A stretch of 64,000 nt of DNA from Sphingomonas sp. PL-96 (GCF_020707215.1 NZ_JAJFET010000001.1:682001-746000), one strand, 5' to 3'. Counted from the stretch's first letter, positions 25,627 through 34,897 are shown. The notes: a model not told the origin generated them from the letters alone. Numbers and translations: made by a program.

Positions 25627-28600
25627 TGCGGCGCTTCTTCCGGAACTGGTATGCGGTCACGATCACGGCGGCGGTGCTGCTGGCGCTGATCGTCGCCTTT
25701 GGCCTGCCGCTGTTCTTTGCCTTCTTCCGGCCCTGGCCGGTGCGGATCACGGGCGTGGTGCTGGTCGCACTGCTGTGGGGCGCCTGGTGGGGCTGGCGCC
25801 GCTGGCGCGCCAAGCGTGCGGCAGCCGCGATCGCCGCCGAACTCGCCGGCCCCAATGCCGCCGACGAGGAGGGCAGGGCGCTTGGGGCACGTATGGGCGA
25901 GGCCCTGGCCAAGCTGCGCAGCGCAGCCGGTGGTCGCCGCGACTATCTGTACAGCCGTCCCTGGTACGTGATCATCGGCCCGCCAGGCGCGGGCAAGACC
26001 ACCGCGCTGCTCCATTCGGGCCTGCGCTTTCCCTTCGTCGAACAGGCGGTGAAGGGCGTCGGAGGCACCCGCAACCTCGACTTTTGGTTCGCCGACGAAG
26101 CCGTGCTGGTCGACACCGCCGGCCGCTACACCACGCAGGACTCGGACGCCGCGGTGGACAGCGCCGGCTGGGCCGCGTTCCTGTCGCTGCTCAAGAAGCA
26201 CCGCCCGGCCCAACCGATTAACGGCATCCTGGTCGCGATCGGCGTCGATCTGCTGCTGGGCAACGACTGCGCCGCGATCGACACGCATGCGAGCGCCGTG
26301 CGCCGTCGGCTGGTGGAGTTGCGGCGGACGCTGGAAACGGCGGTTCCGGTCTATCTGGTCGTCACCAAGGGCGATCTGCTCGCCGGGTTCAGCGAGTATT
26401 TCGACGATCTCGACGTCGAGGGCCGCCGCGCAGTGCTGGGCGCGACCTTGCCCCATGCCGACGGCCGCCCGTCTGCCGAGGCACTGGCGCGCGCGTTCGA
26501 CACCGCTGCCCAATCGATCGCCGATCGCCAGGCGCGGCGTCTGTTCGAAGAGGTCGATCAGCGCCGCCGGGGCATGATGCTGGGCTTCCCCGCTCAGCTG
26601 CGCAGCCTGCGCGCGCGGCTGATGCGCTTTGCCGAGGGCGCGTTCGTCGCCGGCGACGATGCGCCCGCAACCTTGCGCGGCTTCTACTTCACCAGCGGCA
26701 TCCAGGAAGGTGCGCCGCTCGACCGCATCCTGGCGGCGATGGGCGACGTGTACGAACAGCCGGTCGCTGGCGGAATGGAGGCGCGCAGTCGCGCCTACTT
26801 CCTCAATCGCCTGCTCACGCAAGTGATGTTCCCCGAAGCGGGGCTGGTCTCCACGGATACTCGCGCGAAGACCCGCCGGCGTGCCCAGCTGGTCGGGGCG
26901 TTGATCGGCATCGGCGTCGCCACCGCGCTGGTGCTTGCCGCCTGGGGCGTCAGCTATGCCCGCAACCGGTCGTTCCAGTCGGAACTGGCGGATCGTACCG
27001 ACGCCGCCGCGGTGCAGCTGCGTGAGGCAGGCGTGGACCTGACCCAGGTTCGCGAGGACGATGCCGATCTGCGCGCGGCACTGCCGGGTCTCGACACGCT
27101 TCGCACCCTGCCGCGCGGCTATGCCGAGCGGCGCGCCGGTGGTCCTTCGCTCGCGATGACCTTTGGCCTCTACCAAAGCAGCCTCAGCCAGCAGGCGGAG
27201 GAAACTTATCGCGACGCGTTGCGTCGCATCCTGCTGCCCCGGATGCTGTTGCGGCTGGAGGCGGTAATGCAGGCGAACGCGAGCGACCCGATGGCGCTCT
27301 ACGAGCCGCTCAAGGTCTATCTGATGCTTGGGCAGCAGGGGCCGATGGACGCGAAAGCGGTCAAGGCCTGGGTGGTCGGGGACTGGGCGACCGAGCTCTA
27401 TCCCGGCGCCGACAGCCAGGCGGAACGCACCGCGCTCACCCGGCACTTGGACGCGCTGCTCGAGGATCGCGACATGGCGTCGGTCTGGCCCAACCGCCGC
27501 CCGCCGCTCGACGCCAATCTGGTCGCAAGCGCACGCGCTGCCGTGCAGACGCTCAGCCTGGCCGACCGCGCCTATGCGGTGATGCGGCAGAAGGCGGCGT
27601 CGGCCGGCCCGCCTTGGGAGGCCGCCAACATCCTGTCGCAAGGCGATGTGCTCGCCTTTGCCGCGCCGGACCAGGTCGCGAGCTATCAAGTTCCTTATTT
27701 CTTCACCCGCGCCGGCTATGAGAAGACTTATCTTCCCGGCCTCGCCACCGTGCAACAGGACCTGAAGCGCGACCTTTGGGTGCTGGGCGGCGCGCAGGAA
27801 GCCGGGGTCGGAGACGAACTGGCCAACGTCCGCCCGGGCGTCGCGGGGCTTTATGCCAAGGACTATATCGCCGCGTGGGAGGGCCTGGTCGCGACCATGA
27901 AGCCGGGTGCCTATTTCCGCGACCCGACCGCCTTTGGCGCGCTTACCAAGAGCCCATCGCCGCTGAAGCGGGCGCTGCTGGAACTGCGCAAGAACACCAT
28001 CTTCGCGGGCGGCGCCAAGGCGGGGATCGCACGCGCGACCCGCTACGGCCTCAGCCGGTCGCGGATGGGCCGGGTCGTCGATGAGGTGGGGCGCGATCGC
28101 GCGCAAGGCATCGACGCTGGGGACGAGATCACCGCCGCTTTCAGCGCGCTCCACGAATATGTCGGCGAAGGCCGCAGCTCGGCGCCGATCGACGAGTTCA
28201 TCGCCGGCATCAAGGCGGCGGGCCAGGCGGTCATGGCGGCGCAGTCGGTGGGCGGCGGCGGCGGCTCCGACGCGACCCAGGCAGCGATGGCGGCCGCCCT
28301 CGCCCAGGTAAAGGCATCCGCCGCGGGTGCTCCGCCGCAGCTTCAGTCGTTCGCAACCGAGGCGGCGGGCGGCGGCGCGACAGCGCAGGTGGAGGCAGCA
28401 AGCGGCGCAGTGGGGGACGCCTATGCCCAGGCCGTCCTTCCAGCCTGTCGGGAGGTTGCCCAGGAGCACTACCCTTTCTTTGCGGGCGCGCCCGACGCGC
28501 CCATGGCTGAAACATTGCGGGTGTTCGGCATGGGCGGGGTGGTCGATGGGTTCGTGCAGCAGCGGCTGATGCCGATGATCGACACCGCCGGCCCGGTGTG

Positions 28601-29120
28601 GCGCTGGCGCGAGGGCGATCCGGTTGCCGGCGCGCTCAACCCCTCCTCGCCGGAAGTTTTTGCCCGCACCGTCGAACTGCGCGACCTGCTCGCCGGAGGA
28701 CTCCCGATCAAGGTCGCGGTCGCGAGCTTCGGGCAGGGTGTCGCCACGGTCGAGCTGTCGAGCGGCGGCACCCGTTATCGCTTCACGCCGACCAGCAACC
28801 AGCCACGCCCGCTGCTGTGGTCGGCGAATGGCGGCCTGCCAGAGGCGTCGCTGATCCTCTATGGCCCGGCGGCCGGCACCGCCACGCCGGGCGGGGATGC
28901 TGCACCCGGGCCCGAACTCGCGCGCATCGAGACAGAAGGTCCTTGGGCGCTGTTCCGGCTGATGGACCGTGCCGAAAAGCGCAACGCGGGCGAGCAGGGG
29001 ATCCGTGCCGGCTTTGGCGAGGGGGCCGCCCGCACCACCCTCGCCGTCGCGCTGCCAGGCAAGCGCAACCCGTTCAGCCGCGCCGGCGTCTGGTCCTTCC
29101 GCTGCCCGGGGGCGCTATGA
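25626..29120 (+). CDS. tssM: T6SS membrane-complex protein TssM (IcmF)
   Basis: A 1,164-residue protein; ATG overlaps the tssL stop (TGATG). Two N-terminal membrane helices lie at about residues 9-32 and 38-58. The cytoplasmic NTPase-like domain has Walker A GPPGAGKTT near residue 118 and VLVDTAGRYT. A third helix lies near 423-443. The large periplasmic part (about 450-1150) ends with the usual C-terminal domain that contacts the outer-membrane side. TssM spans the periplasm and with TssL forms the channel base. The family needs no TssJ in some alphaproteobacteria; no TssJ gene was found in this window. Length and order are normal. Confidence 0.95.
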   Translation: MRRFFRNWYAVTITAAVLLALIVAFGLPLFFAFFRPWPVRITGVVLVALLWGAWWGWRRWRAKRAAAAIAAELAGPNAADEEGRALGARMGEALAKLRSAAGGRRDYLYSRPWYVIIGPPGAGKTTALLHSGLRFPFVEQAVKGVGGTRNLDFWFADEAVLVDTAGRYTTQDSDAAVDSAGWAAFLSLLKKHRPAQPINGILVAIGVDLLLGNDCAAIDTHASAVRRRLVELRRTLETAVPVYLVVTKGDLLAGFSEYFDDLDVEGRRAVLGATLPHADGRPSAEALARAFDTAAQSIADRQARRLFEEVDQRRRGMMLGFPAQLRSLRARLMRFAEGAFVAGDDAPATLRGFYFTSGIQEGAPLDRILAAMGDVYEQPVAGGMEARSRAYFLNRLLTQVMFPEAGLVSTDTRAKTRRRAQLVGALIGIGVATALVLAAWGVSYARNRSFQSELADRTDAAAVQLREAGVDLTQVREDDADLRAALPGLDTLRTLPRGYAERRAGGPSLAMTFGLYQSSLSQQAEETYRDALRRILLPRMLLRLEAVMQANASDPMALYEPLKVYLMLGQQGPMDAKAVKAWVVGDWATELYPGADSQAERTALTRHLDALLEDRDMASVWPNRRPPLDANLVASARAAVQTLSLADRAYAVMRQKAASAGPPWEAANILSQGDVLAFAAPDQVASYQVPYFFTRAGYEKTYLPGLATVQQDLKRDLWVLGGAQEAGVGDELANVRPGVAGLYAKDYIAAWEGLVATMKPGAYFRDPTAFGALTKSPSPLKRALLELRKNTIFAGGAKAGIARATRYGLSRSRMGRVVDEVGRDRAQGIDAGDEITAAFSALHEYVGEGRSSAPIDEFIAGIKAAGQAVMAAQSVGGGGGSDATQAAMAAALAQVKASAAGAPPQLQSFATEAAGGGATAQVEAASGAVGDAYAQAVLPACREVAQEHYPFFAGAPDAPMAETLRVFGMGGVVDGFVQQRLMPMIDTAGPVWRWREGDPVAGALNPSSPEVFARTVELRDLLAGGLPIKVAVASFGQGVATVELSSGGTRYRFTPTSNQPRPLLWSANGGLPEASLILYGPAAGTATPGGDAAPGPELARIETEGPWALFRLMDRAEKRNAGEQGIRAGFGEGAARTTLAVALPGKRNPFSRAGVWSFRCPGAL

Positions 29121-29557
29121 GCGCGCTGCTGTTCGGCAAGCTGCCCGCCCATGGCGACTTCGTCGCGCGCGGGCTGGCCTTCGACATGCGCGATGCGCTC
29201 GATGGCTGGCTGTCGGCCTCCCTGCTCGACGCGCGGGATGCCTATGGCGCGGCCTTCGAAGAGCGGTTCGATGCCGCCGTGCCCTGGCAGTGCGAAGGCG
29301 ACGGGGTGGCCGGTGCGATTGCCGCCTCCCAGGACGCTGCCGGCCGCCGCTTTCCGCTGCTGTTGCTGTGTGGAGGCAGGGATCCCGCCCAGTGCGAAGA
29401 CCTGCTCTACGCCGCGATCGGCGAAGGCTGGACGGCCGATCGATTGGCGGACGAAGCCGGTGCCGCGCCCCAAGGGAGCGTCGCGCGCTGGCAGGGAAAC
29501 GGTCGCGAACGGGCCGGGGCCATGCCTGTGGACCTGCTGAAGGAGATGCTGGCATGA
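29117..29557 (+). CDS. tagF: T6SS-associated protein TagF (ImpM family)
   Basis: A 146-residue protein; ATG overlaps the tssM stop. The start MSALLFGKLPAHGDFVARG is the signature of the TagF/ImpM family, followed by FDAAVPWQC and RRFPLLLL. TagF is a post-translational repressor of T6SS assembly that acts together with the PpkA-PppA-Fha pathway in Pseudomonas and Agrobacterium. Here it directly precedes pppA and ppkA, which fits. It is shorter than many homologues, holding only the core ImpM domain, with no fused phosphatase domain. Confidence 0.9.
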   Translation: MSALLFGKLPAHGDFVARGLAFDMRDALDGWLSASLLDARDAYGAAFEERFDAAVPWQCEGDGVAGAIAASQDAAGRRFPLLLLCGGRDPAQCEDLLYAAIGEGWTADRLADEAGAAPQGSVARWQGNGRERAGAMPVDLLKEMLA

Positions 29558-30315
29558 GCGCGAGCCTACGGGTGCGTGCGGTCGCCGGGACCCACCCGGG
29601 CCTGGTCCGCCGGATCAACGAGGACCGGTATTGCGCGCGCGACACGGTCGGCCTCTGGGCCGTCGCGGATGGCATGGGCGGCCATTCGCACGGCGACTGG
29701 GCCTCCAACGCGGTGGTGCAGGCGCTCGAAAGCGCGGGCGTTCCGCACGACTTCCGTAGCGCGACTCAGACAGTCGCCGACGCGATCCACAGCGCCAATC
29801 GCCGCATCTGGGGCGAGGCGCAGCGGCGTGCGCAGCAGATGGGCTCCACGGTCGTAGCCCTGCTGGTGCAGGACGGGTGCTTCGCCGCGCTGTGGGTCGG
29901 CGACAGCCGAGCCTATGTGCTGCGCGACGGCACGCTCCATCCGCTGACCCGCGATCACAGCCAGGTGCAGGAGATGGTCGACCGTGGGCTGATCACCCCG
30001 GACGAGGCCCGCAACCATCCGCGCGGCCATGTGCTCGCCCGGGCGATCGGCGTAGGCGCGCGGCTGGCGGTCGACGTCGTGACGGACGAGGTCGCGGCTG
30101 GCGACCTGTTCCTGCTGTGCAGCGATGGCCTGACAGGCATGCTCGACGAGACAATGCTCGCGCGCATCATGGCCGATCCGGATCGGCAGATGGCGCTCGA
30201 CGCGCTGATCGCCGCGGCGCTGGAGGGCGGGGCTCCCGATAATGTGACGGCGATCCTGGTCTCGGTGCAGGAGACAACCCAGCTCACCCTGACGCCTGCG
30301 GTGTCGGCGCTGTGA
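29554..30315 (+). CDS. pppA: PP2C-type protein phosphatase PppA
   Basis: A 253-residue PP2C-family Ser/Thr phosphatase; ATG overlaps the tagF stop. Metal-binding motifs are in place: RRINEDRY, VADGMGGH, ALWVGDSRAY, DHSQVQEM, LLCSDGLTG and GAPDNVTAI. It counteracts PpkA in the T6SS threonine phosphorylation pathway by removing phosphate from Fha or TssL. The gene overlaps ppkA by 4 bp (GTGA), so kinase and phosphatase are made together. Confidence 0.93.
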   Translation: MSASLRVRAVAGTHPGLVRRINEDRYCARDTVGLWAVADGMGGHSHGDWASNAVVQALESAGVPHDFRSATQTVADAIHSANRRIWGEAQRRAQQMGSTVVALLVQDGCFAALWVGDSRAYVLRDGTLHPLTRDHSQVQEMVDRGLITPDEARNHPRGHVLARAIGVGARLAVDVVTDEVAAGDLFLLCSDGLTGMLDETMLARIMADPDRQMALDALIAAALEGGAPDNVTAILVSVQETTQLTLTPAVSAL

Positions 30316-32129
30316 TTGGCGATGATGACGAGCCGCGCACGGTGTTCGCGCCGGGACAGGACGGCGGCGAAGACGCCGATCGTACGGTTTTCGGCGGCAG
30401 CGCGCCTGCGGCACCCACCGCTTCAGGCGCGGGGATCAAGCCGGGCGACGTCCTCAACCACATGTTCGGCGTGCGCCGCTTCCTGGCGCGCGGCGGCATG
30501 GGCGAGGTGTTCGAAGGCACGAACCTCGCCACCGATGAGCGTGTCGCGATCAAGGTCATGCTGCCGGCATTGGCGGCCGATCCCAAGGTCATCGCGCTGT
30601 TCAAGCGCGAGGCGCAGACCCTTACCCGCCTCCATCATGAGGCGGTGGTGCAGTATCGCGTGCTGGCGATGGAGCCCGAACTGGGCGTGCTTTACATCGT
30701 CACCGAATATATCGACGGTACCAGCCTGTCGGACGTGCTCGCCTCGCTGCGGCCAAGCGCCGCCGAGCTCGGCCAGCTGCTGCGGCGCCTCGCCTCGGGC
30801 CTTGCCGCCGCGCACCGGCTGGGCGCGATCCACCGCGATGTGTCGCCGGACAATGTGCTGCTGAGCGGCGGTGAACTTCATCGTGCCAAGCTGATCGATT
30901 TCGGCATCGCCAAGGATCTCGATCCCGGCACCGCGACGATCGTGGGCGACGGTTTTGCCGGCAAGCTCGGCTATGTCGCGCCAGAGCAGCTCGGGGACTT
31001 CTCGCGGGCGCTGGGGCCGTGGACCGACGTCTACAGCCTGGGGCTGGTGATCCTGGCGCTGGCGCGCGGCGCCGATCTGGGACTGGGCGGGACGCTGGTG
31101 GATGCGGTGGACAAGCGCCGCGCAGGCCTGGACCTGTCGGCCGTGCCGATGCCGCTCAGAAGCGTCATCGAGCGCATGGTGCGCGCCGATCCTGCCACGC
31201 GGCTACAGGACATGGACGCGGTGCTGGCGGCGCTCGCCGCGGCGGAAGTGCCCGCGGCCAGCACGCCGCGGCTTCCGCTACGCTGGATCGCGATCGCCGG
31301 CGGTGCGGCCCTGCTGTTGCTCATCCTTGCCGTCTGGTTGTTCGGCGAGCGGGACGCGCCGCAAAAGGCGGAGAGCACCCCCGCAGTGGCAGATAATCCG
31401 GTGCAGCGCGCGCAAAGCGCGATCAACGCGGCGCTTCCTTCGGTCAGCTGTACCTGGCTGAGCATCGTTGACGTGGCCCAGCAGGGTGGCGGTACCCAGG
31501 TGGCACTGACCGGCGTCGCCGGGGACCCGGCCCAGGCGCAGGAGGAGATTTCCCGCGTACTGGAGGCGCAGAAGCTGCCCTCCAGGCGGATCGACTTCGC
31601 CGATGTGTCCTCGATCACGCAGAGCGGCTGCGCCGCGCTGGATGCGTTCCGCCAGATCCGTGCGACCGGCCGCAATCGGCTGAGCGTGCCGCAGCGTCGG
31701 TTCGAGATGCGCCCGCAGGCGCAGGACGAATCCTATGCCGGGCGGCTTGCCGCGAACGCCGTCATCAACATCGCCATCGGCGACCCTTCGCTAGATTTCG
31801 CGCTGCTGGGGCTGGAGCCGTCGGGCAAGATCGACATGCTGATCGACAGCCGCCGGATGTTCGCCGACAAACTTCGGCAGTCCAGCGACGGCATCCCGAT
31901 CGCAGACCTGGGCGAGGATCGCTATCGCCTGCAGATCGACCTTGATCATGCCGGCTGGTCGGGGCTGCTGCTGGTAACGGGCAAGGGCCCGTTCGATGCC
32001 GATGTCCTGGCGTCGCCGCTCGGTAGCCGCGGGGCCGACTGGCGCGAGCGCGTCGCGACGCTCGCCAGCGAGCGCGGCTGGCGCACGGACATGATCTGGT
32101 TTCAGTCGGTGAATGCGGGCCAGGACTGA
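30312..32129 (+). CDS. ppkA: Membrane Ser/Thr protein kinase PpkA
   Basis: A 605-residue Hanks-type kinase starting at a GTG that overlaps the pppA stop. The first 30 residues hold two acidic-R-T-V-F motifs, at Thr10 and Thr25. The kinase domain spans about 50-310: glycine loop GGMGEV, Lys81 in AIKV, catalytic Asp176 in HRDVSPDNV and Asp196 in DFGIAKDL. One membrane helix lies near 322-343. The C-terminal domain of about 260 residues should be periplasmic and may sense envelope signals. It activates the T6SS by phosphorylating Fha or TssL. It is the last gene of the block. Confidence 0.93.
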   Translation: MIGDDDEPRTVFAPGQDGGEDADRTVFGGSAPAAPTASGAGIKPGDVLNHMFGVRRFLARGGMGEVFEGTNLATDERVAIKVMLPALAADPKVIALFKREAQTLTRLHHEAVVQYRVLAMEPELGVLYIVTEYIDGTSLSDVLASLRPSAAELGQLLRRLASGLAAAHRLGAIHRDVSPDNVLLSGGELHRAKLIDFGIAKDLDPGTATIVGDGFAGKLGYVAPEQLGDFSRALGPWTDVYSLGLVILALARGADLGLGGTLVDAVDKRRAGLDLSAVPMPLRSVIERMVRADPATRLQDMDAVLAALAAAEVPAASTPRLPLRWIAIAGGAALLLLILAVWLFGERDAPQKAESTPAVADNPVQRAQSAINAALPSVSCTWLSIVDVAQQGGGTQVALTGVAGDPAQAQEEISRVLEAQKLPSRRIDFADVSSITQSGCAALDAFRQIRATGRNRLSVPQRRFEMRPQAQDESYAGRLAANAVINIAIGDPSLDFALLGLEPSGKIDMLIDSRRMFADKLRQSSDGIPIADLGEDRYRLQIDLDHAGWSGLLLVTGKGPFDADVLASPLGSRGADWRERVATLASERGWRTDMIWFQSVNAGQD

Positions 32130-32518
32130 TCACAACGCGCTTTCCTCACAGGCGAAGGCGAGCGAACGCAGCGATTTTCGCGGCAGGTTGCGACAGCTTT
32201 GACACCATCCGAGCGTAGGGGAATCCTAAGAAGGACCAGCGACGACTTGGGCGCGGCAACCAAGATCGTCGACAGCTATGCGGCGGCAATGAGCAAGTGC
32301 ATTCGATCACTGAGGCGGGGTTGTCACATCATCCCATCATCACCGAATTTTCGCGACGGATGGTTCCTCGCTGGATGCACCGCCGACCGGACCTACTGTG
32401 ACGTGACGAGATGGCGCGGCCGTGTCAGCAACCGTAGCTGCGATAAAGGCTGTGCGCCGGTGTCGGGCCCAGACAAGCGCCCGAAGGAAAACGCCCATGG
32501 TTCCAGTTGCGTATGGTA

Positions 32519-32569
32519 GCCGATGGAGGCCCGACCGGGAATCGAACCCGGGTGCAAGGATTTGCAGTC
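32519..32569. repeat. attL: 51-bp copy of the tRNA-Cys 3' half
   Basis: A perfect match to 45870-45920 (51 bp), covering the 3' half of tRNA-Cys from the anticodon loop to the CCA end plus 5 bp. Beyond it the tRNA sequence is lost, so this is not a functional tRNA gene. Confidence 0.92.
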
Positions 32570-32586
32570 GTTGGTCTTGGGACTGC

Positions 32587-32618
32587 GAGCTTTTGCGTAA
32601 CCGTACGAACTTTTGCGA
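32587..32618. repeat. Two direct repeats near attL
   Basis: The 12-mers CGAGCTTTTGCG and CGAACTTTTGCG lie 18 bp apart just inside attL. They could be integrase-binding sites. Confidence 0.45.
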
Positions 32619-32694
32619 AAGCAATAACTTAGACGGTCTCAAAGAAGGCTGTTCTAACGGTGGATTGCGGCAGATCGCGACAATCTCCGGGCCT

Positions 32695-32712
32695 GATTAC
32701 ACAGGAATTACA
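32695..32712. repeat. Candidate integrase arm site, left end
   Basis: GATTACACAGGAATTACA matches 17 of 18 positions of the sequence at 45783-45800 near the right end. The two lie 126 bp inside attL and 70 bp inside attR, as arm-type integrase sites would. Confidence 0.5.
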
Positions 32713-33073
32713 TCGATCCAGCGGCTTTGGAGGGGCTTGATGCCTCGGTGTGAGGAAGCAATCGAGAAAAGATTTCAGTGACAGTAAAGAATTGCGCCTG
32801 CCATAAAGCAGCAGAACATCAGTTGTAACTTCTAATGTGATCAGAAGCCGTTAACATTTTATAACAATAGTAAACGTCCTTAAATCAGAGACAGCGTTTC
32901 GAATTATTATAGAACTAGACAGGGTTGATCCCAAACCGGAGTGAATCGAAGGGGCGGTGACAAAACCGTTCTCCTATGGTATCTCTTTCCTCCTGTATCC
33001 CCTCTCCAGTTTATCTATAACTCTACTATAAAATGAAAGTATAAGGAGGATTCAACGAAACAAGGAAAAAACA

Positions 33074-34501
33074 ATGTACTCGGAATTTAAACAAGAAGAA
33101 AACTCCACAGGCGTTATTTTGATTGGTGGCGTGTGTGGAGAGGGCGGGCCAAAAAAACTCATCTCAACAAAGGGAGGCTCGGGCTTATCAACGGAAAGAG
33201 TAGACTCTTGTTATATGTCTCTATCATTTCAGCCCACTACACTCGAGGCAGGCGCCTTGGTGGATCGCGTAGCGGCCGCAATTCACAAAGAGTCCGATCC
33301 TAAAAGAGGGCTGACTAAAAAGCAGCGCAAGGCTGTGGGTGCGGTGCTAGCGGACTTGCTGAAGGCGGCCGCATGCACAACGGGCGGCTCTGCATATCGG
33401 CCGGTAATGGCTGCTTCGTTTAAGCGCTCGCCAGTCGGGCGAGTGCCCTTCAATTGGGTAGTGAGCGGGCTTGAGCGGCTTGGCTGGCTTGAGATAACTA
33501 AGGGTTACCTCGCCTCCACTAAGAAGGGCGCGGAACGACGCGCTACGGAGTTCAAGGCAACCCCTTGTCTGTTGGCGGAGTGCGCTGCCGCGAACGTGAG
33601 CGGGGCCTCTTGGAAGGATCACTTTGACCTTTTGAACGGGGCGGAGAATGTGCCAACCGTTGTCGCAAGAGCTACGTCGACAAAGGAGTTCGGCGCTTGG
33701 GGCGACAAGCGACGAGGGCGGGCGATCGTTATCGATCGCACCCACTTCAACGTGGCTCGTGACGAGAGCATGCTCGCCGAAATCAATGCGTTTCTTCAGC
33801 GGTACGAGGTGCTCCCGCCAGGTGCATTCAATGCGCTTACAAGGCTGTACAACAACGCCGATAGTCCCGGCTTTGCATACGACCAAGGAGGGCGTCTCTA
33901 CGATTTGGTGGGTAATTACCAGCGCCTGCCAAAATCCGAGCGCAGCGATATGAGGCTTGATGGGGAGGGGGTGGCGGAGATCGACTTGCAAGCAAGTCAC
34001 ATGACCATCTTGCGTGCCCTAAATGGTATTTCCTTTGATCCAGCTAAGGACCCGTATGACGACCCCTTGCTTCCTCGTCCCGTGTTCAAGTCATACGTCA
34101 GCATGGCTCTAGGCGGTGGATCGCTGCCGAACAGGTGGTCGAAAGAAGCGAAAGACGACTATGCAGAAAGGAGCGGTGGTGCCAATTTGCAACGTGACTT
34201 TCCAGCCGCGCAAGTTCGCGCTGCCGTGCTACGCGCGCATCCATTTTTAGACGATTGGCCTACATCGACCATCCGTTGGGGTGATCTGCAATACCTTGAA
34301 AGCACAATCCTGCTAGATGCCGTGCATTCCTTAGCTATGCACTACGGCATACCAGCGCTCCCGGTGCATGACTCGCTTATTGTTCCACGGTCAAAGATCG
34401 CTATTGCTGATAGAACTTTGCGACAGAGCTTTCAGTCTCACACGGGAATCTTGCCCGGAATTAAGGTCACTAAGCTCCCGTCCTCTAATTGTCTCGTGTG
34501 A
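33074..34501 (+). CDS. Protein with polymerase palm-like motifs, function unknown
   Basis: A 475-residue protein of the island; ATG has AAGGA seven bases upstream. No family was recognised with certainty. The C-terminal half holds three motifs in the order and context of family A DNA polymerases and T7-like RNA polymerases: EIDLQASHMTIL (Asp304, motif A-like), RPVFKSYVSMALGGG (Arg335, Lys339, motif B-like with R+4=K) and LPVHDSLIVP (Asp433, motif C-like). The N-terminal 200 residues look helical and may bind DNA. It could be a replication or primer-making protein of the element. A non-polymerase homologue is not excluded. The long AT-rich leader and low GC suggest foreign origin. Confidence 0.55.
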   Translation: MYSEFKQEENSTGVILIGGVCGEGGPKKLISTKGGSGLSTERVDSCYMSLSFQPTTLEAGALVDRVAAAIHKESDPKRGLTKKQRKAVGAVLADLLKAAACTTGGSAYRPVMAASFKRSPVGRVPFNWVVSGLERLGWLEITKGYLASTKKGAERRATEFKATPCLLAECAAANVSGASWKDHFDLLNGAENVPTVVARATSTKEFGAWGDKRRGRAIVIDRTHFNVARDESMLAEINAFLQRYEVLPPGAFNALTRLYNNADSPGFAYDQGGRLYDLVGNYQRLPKSERSDMRLDGEGVAEIDLQASHMTILRALNGISFDPAKDPYDDPLLPRPVFKSYVSMALGGGSLPNRWSKEAKDDYAERSGGANLQRDFPAAQVRAAVLRAHPFLDDWPTSTIRWGDLQYLESTILLDAVHSLAMHYGIPALPVHDSLIVPRSKIAIADRTLRQSFQSHTGILPGIKVTKLPSSNCLV

Positions 34502-34560
34502 GGCTCGGCAGTGAGGTGAATTCTGAGAGCGCGGTTCAGTATCATTCGATGTCGCTTTTT

Positions 34561-34824
34561 CTAGGACTTCGCCTTGTCCAACGTTCTCAGAAGGTTTTCG
34601 CCATCGACGTTCAGCGCTGCCGCTATGTCCATGAATTCTACTACGTCGAGGCGGCGTTCCCCTGTTTCATAGCGGCTGACGAACTGCTGATGACGTTGGA
34701 GGCGAGTAGCCAGGGCTCCTTGGCTCAGCTGCGCTTCCTTACGGGCCTCAACCAGCCGACCGATAAGCGCCCTGTAACGCTCGTCGGCAAAGCCCTTGTT
34801 TCGGGATGATGGTGTCGCTGCCAT
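34561..34824 (-). CDS. XRE-family HTH regulator
   Basis: An 87-residue protein from ATG 34824. Residues about 22-75 form a Cro/C1-type helix-turn-helix, with LVEARKEAQLSQGALATRLQ and QFVSRYETGERRLDV, the usual 'S+..E.G.R' recognition pattern. The gene is divergent from the zinc-ribbon protein gene at 34898, sharing a 73-bp promoter region, and convergent with the palm-motif gene. It probably represses its own promoter and perhaps that of its divergent neighbour. Confidence 0.88.
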   Translation of the reverse strand: MAATPSSRNKGFADERYRALIGRLVEARKEAQLSQGALATRLQRHQQFVSRYETGERRLDVVEFMDIAAALNVDGENLLRTLDKAKS

Positions 34825-34897
34825 CCCTCGGGAGTCGCAGCTATTGATTCCTACACAGAAACCGTGTGGAACCCCGCCATCTAACAAGGGGGACCGT

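Larger units (their letters stand above)
32130..33073. other. Gene-poor interval with island left end and AT-rich leader
   Basis: No convincing gene is visible. From 32130 to 32518 there is high-GC sequence without recognisable features. The island boundary (attL) lies at 32519-32569 and is followed by short direct repeats. From about 32790 the sequence becomes AT-rich, in contrast to its surroundings, and holds TATAAA-like stretches and an AAGGAGG at 33043-33049. It probably carries the promoter of the gene at 33074. The short open frames here lack family signatures or ribosome binding sites. Confidence 0.6.

Noticed and set aside
32519..32595. Possible second tRNA-Cys gene
   Set aside because: Only the 3' half matches. 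The 5' half and acceptor pairing are missing, so it is an attachment-site remnant.
32199..32781. Short open frames in the gap after ppkA
   Set aside because: No ribosome binding site, no family signature, and they cross the attL repeat.
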